From: Porphyromonadaceae bacterium UBA2751
Lineage (GTDB): Bacteria; Bacteroidota; Bacteroidia; Bacteroidales; Muribaculaceae
Direction: 5' to 3'
DNA: 64,000 nucleotides
Assembly: GCA_002353285.1 (NCBI GenBank)
Contig: DEJJ01000009.1
Coordinates: 1 to 64,000 of the forward strand
Numbering within the stretch: position 1 is the first letter of the stretch; each line of letters starts with the position of its first letter. The notes under the pieces were generated by a model. It had not been told where the DNA came from, ran no database searches, and saw nothing but the letters and a program-made list of their open reading frames with translations. Below are positions 8,231 through 16,641 of the stretch, in pieces. Both the position numbers and the translations under genes were made by a program.

Positions 8231-10549
8231 ATGAAGAAATTGTTTTTATTCGTTTTTGTCATTGCAATTGCTTTGCAGGCCATGGGAGCCGACATTGATT
8301 TAGCGACTGCCAAGTCCAGTGCTCAAAGGTTTGCCGCTTCAAAGATAGCCCAAGGCCATTTTATGAACCCGTCGAACATTGACATGACGTTGGTGAAACA
8401 GGAAATGAATAGTGTGAAACCAGGTACCACAGTGTATTACATTTTTAACACTGCCGACCATTTCTACATCATTTCAGGTGACGACCGTGCGCCAGAGGTG
8501 CTTGCCTATGGTGACCGTCCGTTGGATGAGAAACGCATTCCTGCCAACATGGGGCACTGGCTGGCCAATTACAAGGGACAGATGGAGTATTTGCAGGAGC
8601 ATCCTGAGTTGGTTATTAGCAACAAATTGAACGAGCCTACTCGTGTCGCAAGTGTGGCTCCGCTGCTCACGGCCATGTGGGATCAGCAGGAACCCTACTA
8701 CAACCATTGCCCTGTGTATAATGGCAAGTTCTGTGTCACTGGTTGCCCTGCCACTTCGTTGGCAATGGTGTTCTATTACTGGAAATATCCTGTAGGCCCC
8801 ACTCCTGCTGTTTCGGGTTACGACAGTTACGATTTCCAAGTCGAGCCTCTGCCTTCCATCACCTTTGATTGGGACAATATGATTGACGACTACCTGAATG
8901 GTTATACTGATGCCCAGGCCGATGCTGTGGCTTGGTTGATGCGTTACATCGGTCAGGAAGAGGAGATGGATTACTCCCCAACCGGCAGTGGTGCCTATGG
9001 TAGCGATATCTTGCGTGCAGTGAAATTCTTTGGTTACAACTCCAGTATGGCTCAACTTTACTACAAGTATTCCTACAGCGACAGTCGCTGGGTTGGCATG
9101 ATTCAGGAGGAGTTGGCGAACAACCGCCCCATTGTGTATTGTGCTTCCGATAGTAATGCTGGTGGCCATGCCTTCAATGTCGATGGCTATGATTCAACCA
9201 ACGATACCTACCACATTAACTGGGGTTGGAGTGGCGATGGCAACTGCTATTGCGTGCTCAATGACTTCACTGACGGTCACTACACGTTCGATGACAATCA
9301 GCATATGATTATCGGTATCCAGCCTCCTTATATGGGACCGACTATCGTGCCCAGTGTCAAGAATATGGCTATCGAGTCCTATGCCGAGAAAACTGCTACC
9401 GATGTTCTCACGGTTTACGGCTATTATCTGGAGAATGACGTGACGTTGACATTGAATGATCCTAATGGCGTCTTCTCGATTGATGCTGACCATGTGTCGT
9501 TGAGTGATGCGGATGCTGGCAAAGACATCAATGTGACCTATTCTCCCCAGGAACTGGGTACGCACAGTGCAACCATCACTATGCACAGCGAGGGGGCTGA
9601 GGATGTGGTGGTTAACTTGACGGGTACCTCTATCTTTGAAACTCATAATCCCGTAATGCTCGATGCAAATGAAGACTATATCAAATTAACCGAATTCCGT
9701 GCCGATTGGACAGACGAGACGCCTGCTAAGAATGTGGAGAGTTATACCTTGGAGGTGAAGAACAAATCGATTATTATGGAGTTGGGCGAGGCCGACTTCA
9801 GTGACTGCTATTATCAGGGCTCTAGTGTCATTTCACATTGGCAGGATTACTTCCCTGAGGGTTGGGTTTACAATGGAGATCAGTTATTTACTGGAAACGG
9901 TTGCATCCAGTTGGACTCAGAGGGTGAAATTCTCACACCCGAGTATGATCTGGCTGGCTATGACAAGATTACCGTTAAGATAAAAGCCAAGAGTTATAAA
10001 TCATGGTATCAATCAGGTATTACGATCTCGACCAGTCTCCAGTCAATTCACGTTGATCTGGAACCCAATTTTACCGACTACGTGTTTGTGCTTGACTGTG
10101 CCGACGTAGACCAGGTGGCCATCAAGGGTGATAATTATCCGAACGACTATGGATCGATCGCAAACATCCAAATCCTAGCAGGTGATGCTAGCGAGCCTTC
10201 AAAACTCAAAGCCGTCAACGAGGAAGGAGATGCCGATTATCGCTTGATTACCGGTATTACCCCCGACAAGTTCTACACCGTTAAGAACCTGACTGCCGGT
10301 GGCACCTTCTTCTTCCGTGTGAAGGCCCATTACACCGACGACACCTGGAGCCCCTGGAGCAATGCCAAGACTGTTGTCCTGCATGGTGAAAACACCTCAG
10401 TCGCAGACGTGAAGGTCGAGCACGAGGTGGCGGGGGTGGAATACATCAACCTAGCAGGCCAGCGCAGCGCGAAGCCGTGGCAAGGTGTCAACATCGTCGT
10501 CACACGCTACACCGACGGTACAACCCGGAGCACCAAAGCTATCATGTAG
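8231..10549 (+). CDS. secreted C10-family cysteine protease (streptopain-like)
   Basis: A 772-residue exported protease. Residues 1-20 are a signal peptide (MKKLFLFVFVIAIALQAMGA). Residues ~21-140 fit the inhibitory Spi-type prodomain. The catalytic domain shows TGCPATS with nucleophile Cys172, GGHAFNVDGYD with His313, and HINWGWSGDG around residues 328-337, the oxyanion/Asn-Trp region of C10 peptidases. The rest holds beta-sandwich and fibronectin-III-like modules, including a typical FNIII end near FFFRVKAHYTDDTWSPWS. The C-terminus (YINLAGQRSAKPWQGVNIVV and a basic tail) resembles type IX-like sorting tails. It is probably secreted or surface-attached and matures by prodomain removal. Related enzymes are SpeB and PrtT of Porphyromonas. 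It sits in the accessory insert between the two kdsA 5' copies. Confidence 0.92.
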   Translation: MKKLFLFVFVIAIALQAMGADIDLATAKSSAQRFAASKIAQGHFMNPSNIDMTLVKQEMNSVKPGTTVYYIFNTADHFYIISGDDRAPEVLAYGDRPLDEKRIPANMGHWLANYKGQMEYLQEHPELVISNKLNEPTRVASVAPLLTAMWDQQEPYYNHCPVYNGKFCVTGCPATSLAMVFYYWKYPVGPTPAVSGYDSYDFQVEPLPSITFDWDNMIDDYLNGYTDAQADAVAWLMRYIGQEEEMDYSPTGSGAYGSDILRAVKFFGYNSSMAQLYYKYSYSDSRWVGMIQEELANNRPIVYCASDSNAGGHAFNVDGYDSTNDTYHINWGWSGDGNCYCVLNDFTDGHYTFDDNQHMIIGIQPPYMGPTIVPSVKNMAIESYAEKTATDVLTVYGYYLENDVTLTLNDPNGVFSIDADHVSLSDADAGKDINVTYSPQELGTHSATITMHSEGAEDVVVNLTGTSIFETHNPVMLDANEDYIKLTEFRADWTDETPAKNVESYTLEVKNKSIIMELGEADFSDCYYQGSSVISHWQDYFPEGWVYNGDQLFTGNGCIQLDSEGEILTPEYDLAGYDKITVKIKAKSYKSWYQSGITISTSLQSIHVDLEPNFTDYVFVLDCADVDQVAIKGDNYPNDYGSIANIQILAGDASEPSKLKAVNEEGDADYRLITGITPDKFYTVKNLTAGGTFFFRVKAHYTDDTWSPWSNAKTVVLHGENTSVADVKVEHEVAGVEYINLAGQRSAKPWQGVNIVVTRYTDGTTRSTKAIM

Positions 10550-10575
10550 GAGAGTTTTCCGCTTCGGTCTACTAT

Positions 10576-10594
10576 GCCTCGCCCACGGCGAGGC
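10576..10594 (+). terminator. hairpin after the C10 protease gene
   Basis: GCCTCGCC-CAC-GGCGAGGC is a perfect 8-base-pair stem 27 bases after the stop codon. There is no T-run, so intrinsic termination would be weak. Confidence 0.4.
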
Positions 10595-10615
10595 CACAAG
10601 CAAACAACAAAATGA

Positions 10616-11024
10616 GGGTGTGTCAAAATTCTGGCATGCCCTCTTGTTATAACATGCTGTAAAACATATAACAAAGCCTCTACTTTCCCAAGCGGAGGCT
10701 TTGTCATGTCAAAAAGTTTTAGTAACTTTGTGACAATCAATAAAATAAATAAAATAATGTCTGCAAAGTTACACTTTCGCCCGTACATAAACAACCAATT
10801 GGTGCTTTTTCCTCAGAGGATTGACGAGGACATCGCGCCGAACGACCCAGTGCGTCTGGTCAACAGCGTTGTCGACGGCCTGGATCTGGAGCGTTTCAGG
10901 AAGCTGTACAGGGAGCGTGGCCGCAGTCCCTACCACCCGAGGATGATGCTCAAGGTGATCATCTACGCCTACATGAACAACATCTACTCGTGCCGCAGGG
11001 AATACCCCGCGGCACTTGAGTTTT
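10616..11024 (+). mobile_element. left-end fragment of an IS1182-like insertion sequence
   Basis: The segment starts with GGGTGTGTCAAAATTCT, a terminal-repeat-like sequence whose core TGTGTCAAAATTCT reappears inverted at about 62395-62408. A hairpin (AAAGCCTC with GAGGCTTT, about 10673-10703) precedes the transposase start. The element is cut off at 11024, exactly where the 36-base repeat of the kdsA 5' region begins, so the deletion and the repeat share a junction. Confidence 0.75.
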
Positions 11025-11026
11025 AA
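10757..11026 (+). pseudogene. truncated IS1182-family transposase
   Basis: From ATG 10757 the reading frame gives about 89 residues starting MSAKLHFRPYINNQLVLFPQ and containing the DUF772-type N-terminal domain (PVRLVNSVVDGLDLERF, YHPRMMLKVIIYAYMNNIYS). Full-length relatives are several hundred residues long and carry the DDE catalytic part downstream, which is missing. The frame runs into a TAA made at the junction with the kdsA upstream repeat. It cannot transpose by itself. Confidence 0.85.
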
Positions 11027-11132
11027 TAAGAATTGACATTGCCTAACTCAAAAAAAGGGGAGAAATAGTGCTATTGTCATTAATTATTATTAAATTTGCC
11101 TGCTTTAAACGTAATAAACTGAAATCCATCTT
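11025..11132 (+). promoter_or_regulatory. kdsA promoter region (repeat copy 2)
   Basis: The -7 element TAAATTTG lies at 11091-11098, about 35 bases before the kdsA start. The first 36 bases (11025-11060) repeat 6119-6154 exactly. A clear -33 element at the usual spacing is not seen. Confidence 0.6.
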
Positions 11133-11924
11133 ATGATTGACAATAAGTTCAAATTACTTGCTGGCCCTTGCGTGATTGAGAGCGAGGACAACGTGATGCT
11201 ACTGGCCCAAGCCCTCAAGGCCATTGCCAGCAGGCATGATGTTGACTTCTATTTCAAGGCCTCGTGGGACAAGGCTAACCGCACCAAGGCGACCAACTAT
11301 CGAGGGCCTGGCATGGAAGAAGGCTTGCGCATACTGCGCAAAGCAAAGGACGAGGTGGGCGTGAAGATTGTCACCGACATCCACGAGCCCAGCCAAGCCG
11401 AGCCTGTGGCCCAGGTTGCCGACATCATTCAGATACCAGCATTCCTGTGCCGGCAGACCGACTTGCTTCGCGCAGCAGCCATGACAGGCAAGATGGTGAA
11501 CATCAAGAAGGCACAGTTCTCGAGCCCCGAGGAGATGGGCAATGTGGTGAGCAAGATGGAATACTACGGTTGCAGGAACTTCATGCTGTGTGAGCGAGGC
11601 AACTGCTTTGGCTACAACAACCTGGTTGTCGACATGGCTGGACTTGTGAGGCTTGCACGGCTGGGCTATCCAGTAATATTTGATGCCACCCACAGTGTGC
11701 AGATTAGCGGCGGAGGCCTCGACCATGGCAATAGCGGCAAGAGTGAATTTGTGCCCTATCTTGCCAAGGCCGCAGTTGCCACTGGTGTGCTGTCGGGCCT
11801 CTTCATGGAGGTGCACAACGACCCTGCCAGTGCCCTGTGCGACGGCAGCTGCATGCTTCGCCTCGATGCCCTCGACACACTGCTAGGCCAGATCATGCGA
11901 ATAAGAGAAATAACCCAAGAATAG
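11133..11924 (+). CDS. kdsA: 3-deoxy-8-phosphooctulonate synthase
   Basis: KdsA condenses phosphoenolpyruvate and arabinose 5-phosphate to Kdo 8-phosphate in the cytoplasm. The 263-residue protein shows the family hallmarks LLAGPCVIES at the N-terminus, FKASWDKANRTKATNYRGPG, KIVTDIHEPSQAEPVAQVADIIQIPAFLCRQTDL and VIFDATHSVQ. Length is typical for the compact Bacteroidetes form. It heads a four-gene cluster (kdsA, manA, epimerase, kdsC) for Kdo and sugar-phosphate supply. manA follows after 15 bases. The product feeds WaaA, encoded earlier in the window. Confidence 0.97.
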   Translation: MIDNKFKLLAGPCVIESEDNVMLLAQALKAIASRHDVDFYFKASWDKANRTKATNYRGPGMEEGLRILRKAKDEVGVKIVTDIHEPSQAEPVAQVADIIQIPAFLCRQTDLLRAAAMTGKMVNIKKAQFSSPEEMGNVVSKMEYYGCRNFMLCERGNCFGYNNLVVDMAGLVRLARLGYPVIFDATHSVQISGGGLDHGNSGKSEFVPYLAKAAVATGVLSGLFMEVHNDPASALCDGSCMLRLDALDTLLGQIMRIREITQE

Positions 11925-11939
11925 GAGAGAGGAGGAACG

Positions 11940-12845
11940 ATGCTTATACTCAAGAGAATAGTACACACCACCCTGTGGGGAGGTCCTAAAATAAGCCGCC
12001 TGGCAGGCGTGGAGGGCGACAGCATAGGCCACCTCTACTCGCTATATTGCCGCAGTGGAGTCTCTAATGAGATCATGAACGGCCAGTGGCGGGGGCAGTG
12101 CCTGAATGAAGTGTTTCCGCTCATCAAGGACAAGGTGGGCATGACACAGTTTGAGTATTTCCCCCTCACTCTTGCCTTGACCGAAGCACAAGAGAACCTG
12201 AGCATCCAGGTGCATCCCAACGATGAAGCAGCCCGCGCCCTTGAGCATCGTGCCCGCGGCAAGCGTGAGTCGTGGTACTTCATTGACGCACCCACGTCGG
12301 GCACCATTATCAACGGATGCACGTGCCATGACAAGGAGCAAGAGGCATCCATGATTGAGCAAGGGCAGTTTATGGCGATGGCCGATACTCTTGCTGTGAA
12401 GGAGGGCGACTATGTGTTTGTCGAGCCAGGAACTCTGCACGCTATCACTGCAGGGAGCCTGGTTTTCGAGATAGAGGAGGGCAGCGACTTCACTTACCGA
12501 TTCTACGACTACGATCGACGCGATGCACAAGGCAACCCTCGCGAACTGCATGTGGACAAAGCCACCAGTGCTCTTGATATCCACTTGAAGTCCACCGCCC
12601 GCCGTTATGATGGCCAGCAGGAGATAAGAGAGAAAACTTACAGTACAAAACTTGTAGAGAATATTGATTTTTATGCTAACGAGAGCAACATGATAGAGTG
12701 TTTCACGTTAGTAAAAGGAGAGCTAAGTTGCGATGGCATGGAGGTGGCTCCTGGTTCCACAGTGATGTTGTGGCCCGGAGAGACACTTGCTACCGATGGC
12801 GTGCAACTGGCTTTTGTTTCTAAAATTTTGGAGGAAAGCTTATGA
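11940..12845 (+). CDS. manA: class I mannose-6-phosphate isomerase
   Basis: This 301-residue cupin-fold zinc enzyme interconverts mannose 6-phosphate and fructose 6-phosphate, feeding GDP-mannose and glycan synthesis. Zinc-site landmarks are LSIQVHPND (Gln and His ligands) and FVEPGTLHAI (Glu and His), with FEIEEGSDFTYRFYDYDR following. It is shorter than the E. coli enzyme, as is usual in Bacteroidetes. Its stop overlaps the ATG of the epimerase gene by 4 bases (ATGA), suggesting translational coupling. Confidence 0.93.
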   Translation: MLILKRIVHTTLWGGPKISRLAGVEGDSIGHLYSLYCRSGVSNEIMNGQWRGQCLNEVFPLIKDKVGMTQFEYFPLTLALTEAQENLSIQVHPNDEAARALEHRARGKRESWYFIDAPTSGTIINGCTCHDKEQEASMIEQGQFMAMADTLAVKEGDYVFVEPGTLHAITAGSLVFEIEEGSDFTYRFYDYDRRDAQGNPRELHVDKATSALDIHLKSTARRYDGQQEIREKTYSTKLVENIDFYANESNMIECFTLVKGELSCDGMEVAPGSTVMLWPGETLATDGVQLAFVSKILEESL

Positions 12846-13495
12846 TATACTCACCCTCATTAATGTGCGCCAACTTCGATAACCTCAAGGCCGAGACCTT
12901 TGCCCTTGAGGCTGCAGGAGCAACCCGACTTCATCTTGATGTGATGGACGGCCGATACGTTCCCAATTTTGCAATGGGGCTTGGCGATGTGAAATCGGTG
13001 TGCCGCAACACATCGCTGGTCACCGAGTTGCACATGATGATAATGGAACCCAGTCGCTACATCAAGATTTTTGCCGACGCTGGTGTCGACATCATGTATT
13101 TCCACCCCGATAGCGACAGTCACCCCATGCAGGTGATCAAGAAGATAAGAAAGGAAGGCCGCAAGCCAGGCATTGTTATCAATCCTGAAACTACCATCGA
13201 GAGTCTCACCGAGTATTACGACCTCGTGGATAACGTGCTGCTCATGGGTGTCAAGCCAGGCTATGCTGGCCACATCTATCTGCCCTATGTTGAAGAGAAA
13301 ATAGGCCAGTTGCTTGAGCTCAAGGACAAGTACAACCTCGAGATTATCATGGATGGCGCATGCACCGTTGAGCGCATGAAGCGCTGGGGCAAGCAGGGTG
13401 TCGACGGTTTTGTCTTGGGCACTTCGTCACTCTTTGGCCACCTGGGCAGCTATCGCGACATTATCAACAATATTAAAAAAGAGTGTGGAGAATAA
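12842..13495 (+). CDS. ribulose-/allulose-phosphate 3-epimerase family protein
   Basis: A 217-residue TIM-barrel of the ribulose-phosphate 3-epimerase family. Motifs seen are YSPSLMCANF, HLDVMDGRYVPN (metal-binding HxD-type strand), LHMMIMEP, GIVINPETTIE, VLLMGVKPGYAG and IMDGACTVE. The start PSLMC and the MGVKPGYAG version of the usual MSVNPGFGG lean towards the AlsE (allulose 6-phosphate) branch, so it may not be the housekeeping Rpe. The position between manA and kdsC suggests a role in pentose or hexose phosphate supply for envelope sugars. A different hexulose phosphate substrate is possible. Confidence 0.88.
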   Translation: MIYSPSLMCANFDNLKAETFALEAAGATRLHLDVMDGRYVPNFAMGLGDVKSVCRNTSLVTELHMMIMEPSRYIKIFADAGVDIMYFHPDSDSHPMQVIKKIRKEGRKPGIVINPETTIESLTEYYDLVDNVLLMGVKPGYAGHIYLPYVEEKIGQLLELKDKYNLEIIMDGACTVERMKRWGKQGVDGFVLGTSSLFGHLGSYRDIINNIKKECGE

Positions 13496-13499
13496 AGCC

Positions 13500-13964
13500 A
13501 TGAACATCAAGTTGCTTGTAATGGATGTGGACGGCACACTCACCGATGGCAAGATAAACATGGGTCCTGATGGTGAGGTGTTTAAGGCATTTGACATTAA
13601 GGATGGTTATGCCATCAATGAGATGTTGCCAGCCCACGGCATAGTGCCTGCCATAATCACTGGAAGGACATCGCGCATTGTTGAGAACCGTGCTCGTGAA
13701 CTCCACATCACCGAGCTATACCAGGGCAAGCACGACAAACTCGACACGCTCAAGCAACTCATGGCCAAGCACGGCTGCTCACGTGAGAATGTGGCCTACA
13801 TTGGCGACGACATCCTCGACATCGAGTGCATGCGCGAGTGTGGTGTGGTGGGATGTCCTGCCGACTCCTGCCGCCAGGTCAAGGAGATTGCGCACTATGT
13901 GTGCAATCGCAATGGAGGCGACGGCGCTGTGCGAGAGTTTATTGAGTTCTTGCTCGAGCATTAA
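13500..13964 (+). CDS. kdsC: 3-deoxy-D-manno-octulosonate 8-phosphate phosphatase
   Basis: KdsC, a C0-type HAD phosphatase, removes the phosphate of Kdo 8-phosphate. From the ATG at 13500 the protein is 154 residues. HAD motif I is MDVDGTLTDG, motif II region is IITGRTS, and motif IV is YIGDDILDIECM; the short cap-less form fits KdsC tetramers. An upstream in-frame start at 13398 would overlap the epimerase gene and add residues without family likeness. It follows the epimerase stop by 4 bases and closes the kdsA-manA-epimerase-kdsC unit. Confidence 0.93.
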   Translation: MNIKLLVMDVDGTLTDGKINMGPDGEVFKAFDIKDGYAINEMLPAHGIVPAIITGRTSRIVENRARELHITELYQGKHDKLDTLKQLMAKHGCSRENVAYIGDDILDIECMRECGVVGCPADSCRQVKEIAHYVCNRNGGDGAVREFIEFLLEH

Positions 13965-14027
13965 TGCCTCAAATCACTCCAAAATCACTGATTCTCACTA
14001 AAAAACTGCAAAAAAACTGCAAACTTC

Positions 14028-14058
14028 TTTGCAATGCAAGAAATTTGTAGTACCTTTG
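14028..14058 (+). promoter_or_regulatory. promoter of rplS
   Basis: TTTG at 14028-14031, a 19-base spacer and TACCTTTG at 14051-14058 form a textbook Bacteroidetes promoter. The leader to the rplS start codon is about 100 bases, long enough for regulation of the ribosomal protein, but I see no clear structure in it. Confidence 0.75.
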
Positions 14059-14165
14059 TCCCGCTTTTCGCAATCTCTGGCAAGAAGTTTAGGCGGGAGC
14101 CTATTAGAGTGGCTTGTGAATATTGCGTAGAGTTAATACAAAAAATTAAAGAAATTTCTTTTACA

Positions 14166-14534
14166 ATGGACTTAATTAAAGTTGTAGAACAAGCGTTTGC
14201 TACAGGCAAGGAGTTGCCAAGCTTTCTTCCTGGCGACACTATCACAGTAGCTTACCGCATCAAGGAGGGTAACAAAGAGCGTATCCAGCAGTATCGTGGC
14301 GTTGTGATTAAGATCAACGGCGAGGGTACTAAGAAGCGTTTCACCGTTCGCAAGATTAGCGACGGCATTGGCGTTGAGCGTATCTTCCCAATGGAGTCAC
14401 CTTTCATCGACAGCATCGTTATCAACAAGTACGGTCGCGTGCGTCGCGCCAAGCTTTATTACCTGCGTGGTCTCACCGGTAAGAAGGCTCGCATCAAAGA
14501 GCGCCGCTTCGTCAAGAAGGATGCCGCTAAGTAA
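14166..14534 (+). CDS. rplS: 50S ribosomal protein L19
   Basis: L19 sits at the 30S-50S interface of the ribosome. From ATG 14166 the protein is 122 residues and shows the family signatures LPSFLPGDTITVAYRIKEG, RIQQYRGVVIKINGEG and the basic C-terminal part RVRRAKLYYLRGLTGKKARI. The ORF is open upstream to 14034, but that part includes the promoter and has no L19 likeness. It is a single-gene unit with its own promoter and a strong terminator. Confidence 0.97.
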   Translation: MDLIKVVEQAFATGKELPSFLPGDTITVAYRIKEGNKERIQQYRGVVIKINGEGTKKRFTVRKISDGIGVERIFPMESPFIDSIVINKYGRVRRAKLYYLRGLTGKKARIKERRFVKKDAAK

Positions 14535-14564
14535 AAAGAGCGATCCTTTTGCGATAACAAAAAG

Positions 14565-14609
14565 AATCAAAGCCGCAGCAACCCATCGCAGTTGCCGCGG
14601 CTTTTGATT
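14565..14609 (+). terminator. rplS terminator
   Basis: An inverted repeat pairs 14565-14582 with 14591-14609 (core AAAGCCGC with GCGGCTTT) around a short loop and ends in a T-rich tract. It begins about 30 bases after the rplS stop. Confidence 0.8.
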
Positions 14610-14622
14610 TGTTTAAAATAAT

Positions 14623-14656
14623 CAGGGTGTGCCTGCGGTTAGCGCGGCACACCCTG
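14623..14656. terminator. bidirectional terminator between rplS and the PKD protein gene
   Basis: CAGGGTGTGCC at 14623-14633 is the exact inverse of GGCACACCCTG at 14646-14656. It is followed by T-rich sequence and stands 23 bases beyond the stop of the converging gene, so it can serve that gene on the minus strand. Confidence 0.7.
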
Positions 14657-14678
14657 TGGTTTTTAAAGCTTTGATACT

Positions 14679-16508
14679 TTAGCGAACAATCTTGGTGGCA
14701 GTGCTTGAGCCATCGCTATAGCGTGTCACCACAATGTTGACACCATTGAATGGCTTGCTGCTCTCCATGCCAGCTATATTATAATAGGTGTGCGACACCA
14801 CTTGCTTGCTGCCTTCTACAGTGCTAATAGCGGTGGTGGGAGAGTACTTGAGCAGCGGAGCGATAGCCATTGAGATTGGATCGTCCACATTCTGGTACCA
14901 AGTGCCAGTCTCGAGATAGTTGTAGTTCTCGTCTTCGTCATAGACAAAGTGGTAGGCGGTGCATTTCTCACCCACATTGCGGCGGCACAGCAGGATAGCA
15001 ATGTCGTCGCCATCGCTGTTGGGGAACGGACCCACAACGGCAAAGAACTCAGTCCCGGCTTTAATCTCAACAGGAGTGTTGAAGACAAACTCGGTTGCAT
15101 TGACCGTTGTTGGATCAAGCGACAGTTCGCTGGCCTTGAGGCTGGTTTCGCCAAGCACATCGCCTGGCATGCCATCGGCACCAGCAGCTGCAATCTTCAC
15201 GGTAATGTCAGCATCGGTCGAGGCTGCATCAACCTTGCCAAAATAGACGTTGACCTTGCTGATGGTGGCATCGGCTAATGGGGCATCGAAGTGCTCGGCA
15301 AACTCACCCATTCCCAGCCAGTTGGTGCCAGCATAGTTGCCATACCAGCCCATCTCAATCATCATCAGGTCACCATTCTCTTCGGGAGCAATATTCCAGA
15401 TTTCTTGCTCACCACCAGCCTGAATAGCAGTGCTGATGGTCTCAAACACGTTGCTGCCCAGGTCGTTGGTCACTTCGAGCTTGATGCCATAGGTGCCTTC
15501 CTGAGTGTAAGTTACAGTGGGGTTCTGCTCGGTGCTGGTAGCGGGTGTGGCACCATCGAGGGTCCAAGCCCATTGCGATGGGTTGCCGGTTGAAGCGTCT
15601 GTGAAGGTGATGGGCACGTTCACAGGAACGAACATCATTACCCATGGCGACAGATAGGCTCCTGCGGGAAGGCCCACAGCGGCCTGTGGAGCCTCGCCTT
15701 CAACGTTGACATAGGCATCGCGAGTGGTGGTAGCGGTTGTGCTGCCGTCGCCCACTGTGAGTGTTACAGCATAAGAACCAGCCTTGTCGTAGGTCACCAC
15801 GGGGTTCTGCTCGGTGCTGGTAGCGGGATTGCCTCCCTCGAAGGTCCAATTCCAGCTTGTCACGTTGCCAGTGCTTGCATCGATGAAATGAACGCTCTCG
15901 CCCTCCTTGATGTTGATTGTGGCGTCGTCGCTGCTCTGGGCTTCCTTGATTTTGAAACCGTCGATGGCCTCATCCTCACCATAGTCGCCCTGGTAGACAA
16001 AGGAGAATTGCACCTGCTTGCCAGCATAGGCGGCAAGGTCCACGGTGAAGCGCTCCCAGCTGGGACCGTCATAGCCTTCGTTCTGAGCCCACAGGAACTG
16101 GTCGATGAGCAGGGTAGAAGTGCCATCAACAATGGCATAGAGCTTCCACGCGCCATACACCAGATAGATGCCACTGGCATAGCAGTAGAACTCGAGCTGG
16201 CTACCATCACGAATGGTGATGGCTGGTGATGTGGCAACTTCGTTTTGGCCACTGTTATAGTTCAGTATCATCGATGATGAGCTGGCGGGATCGATTGTTG
16301 AGAACGCCTTGCTGGGGTTGCCAAGTTTCCAGGTTGATGAACTGGTGCTGGTGTAGGTCCATGAGTCAAACTCGTCTTGGCTGTCCCAGCCTTGCTCGTA
16401 GTAGGGCACCATTGCCTCGCTTGCGCCAAATGCGGCAGTAAGGCTCTGGGCGTGGGAACTAAGGCACATCAGTGCCAATGCAATAAACAATAGTGTAATC
16501 TTTTTCAT
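14679..16508 (-). CDS. exported PKD-domain protein with type IX-like tail
   Basis: From ATG 16508 the protein is 609 residues, with a clear signal peptide (MKKITLLFIALALMCLSSHA). Residues ~35-200 resemble a carbohydrate-binding or adhesion jelly-roll (choice-of-anchor type). Two PKD domains follow at about 210-275 and 300-365, each with the phrase FxDASTGNxxxWxW and PATSTEQNP. The last residues (YYNIAGMESSKPFNGVNIVV and a basic end) form the sorting-tail type shared with the C10 protease. It is probably a surface or secreted adhesin or glycan-binding protein; no catalytic motif is seen. An ATG two codons earlier (16514) is equally possible. Its 5' leader (AATATTAATGCTTATGA) nearly repeats in front of the M28 peptidase gene. 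Confidence 0.85.
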   Translation of the reverse strand: MKKITLLFIALALMCLSSHAQSLTAAFGASEAMVPYYEQGWDSQDEFDSWTYTSTSSSTWKLGNPSKAFSTIDPASSSSMILNYNSGQNEVATSPAITIRDGSQLEFYCYASGIYLVYGAWKLYAIVDGTSTLLIDQFLWAQNEGYDGPSWERFTVDLAAYAGKQVQFSFVYQGDYGEDEAIDGFKIKEAQSSDDATINIKEGESVHFIDASTGNVTSWNWTFEGGNPATSTEQNPVVTYDKAGSYAVTLTVGDGSTTATTTRDAYVNVEGEAPQAAVGLPAGAYLSPWVMMFVPVNVPITFTDASTGNPSQWAWTLDGATPATSTEQNPTVTYTQEGTYGIKLEVTNDLGSNVFETISTAIQAGGEQEIWNIAPEENGDLMMIEMGWYGNYAGTNWLGMGEFAEHFDAPLADATISKVNVYFGKVDAASTDADITVKIAAAGADGMPGDVLGETSLKASELSLDPTTVNATEFVFNTPVEIKAGTEFFAVVGPFPNSDGDDIAILLCRRNVGEKCTAYHFVYDEDENYNYLETGTWYQNVDDPISMAIAPLLKYSPTTAISTVEGSKQVVSHTYYNIAGMESSKPFNGVNIVVTRYSDGSSTATKIVR

Positions 16509-16641
16509 AAGCATTAATATTTTAAATCATTGAATTTTTGTGCAAATATAACGCAAATTAATGATAAATCCAAAAACAAGAACCCCCTTAAATTTGGGGA
16601 AACTTAAGGGGGGTAATATTAAAGGTATGTAGGGTGTGTGC

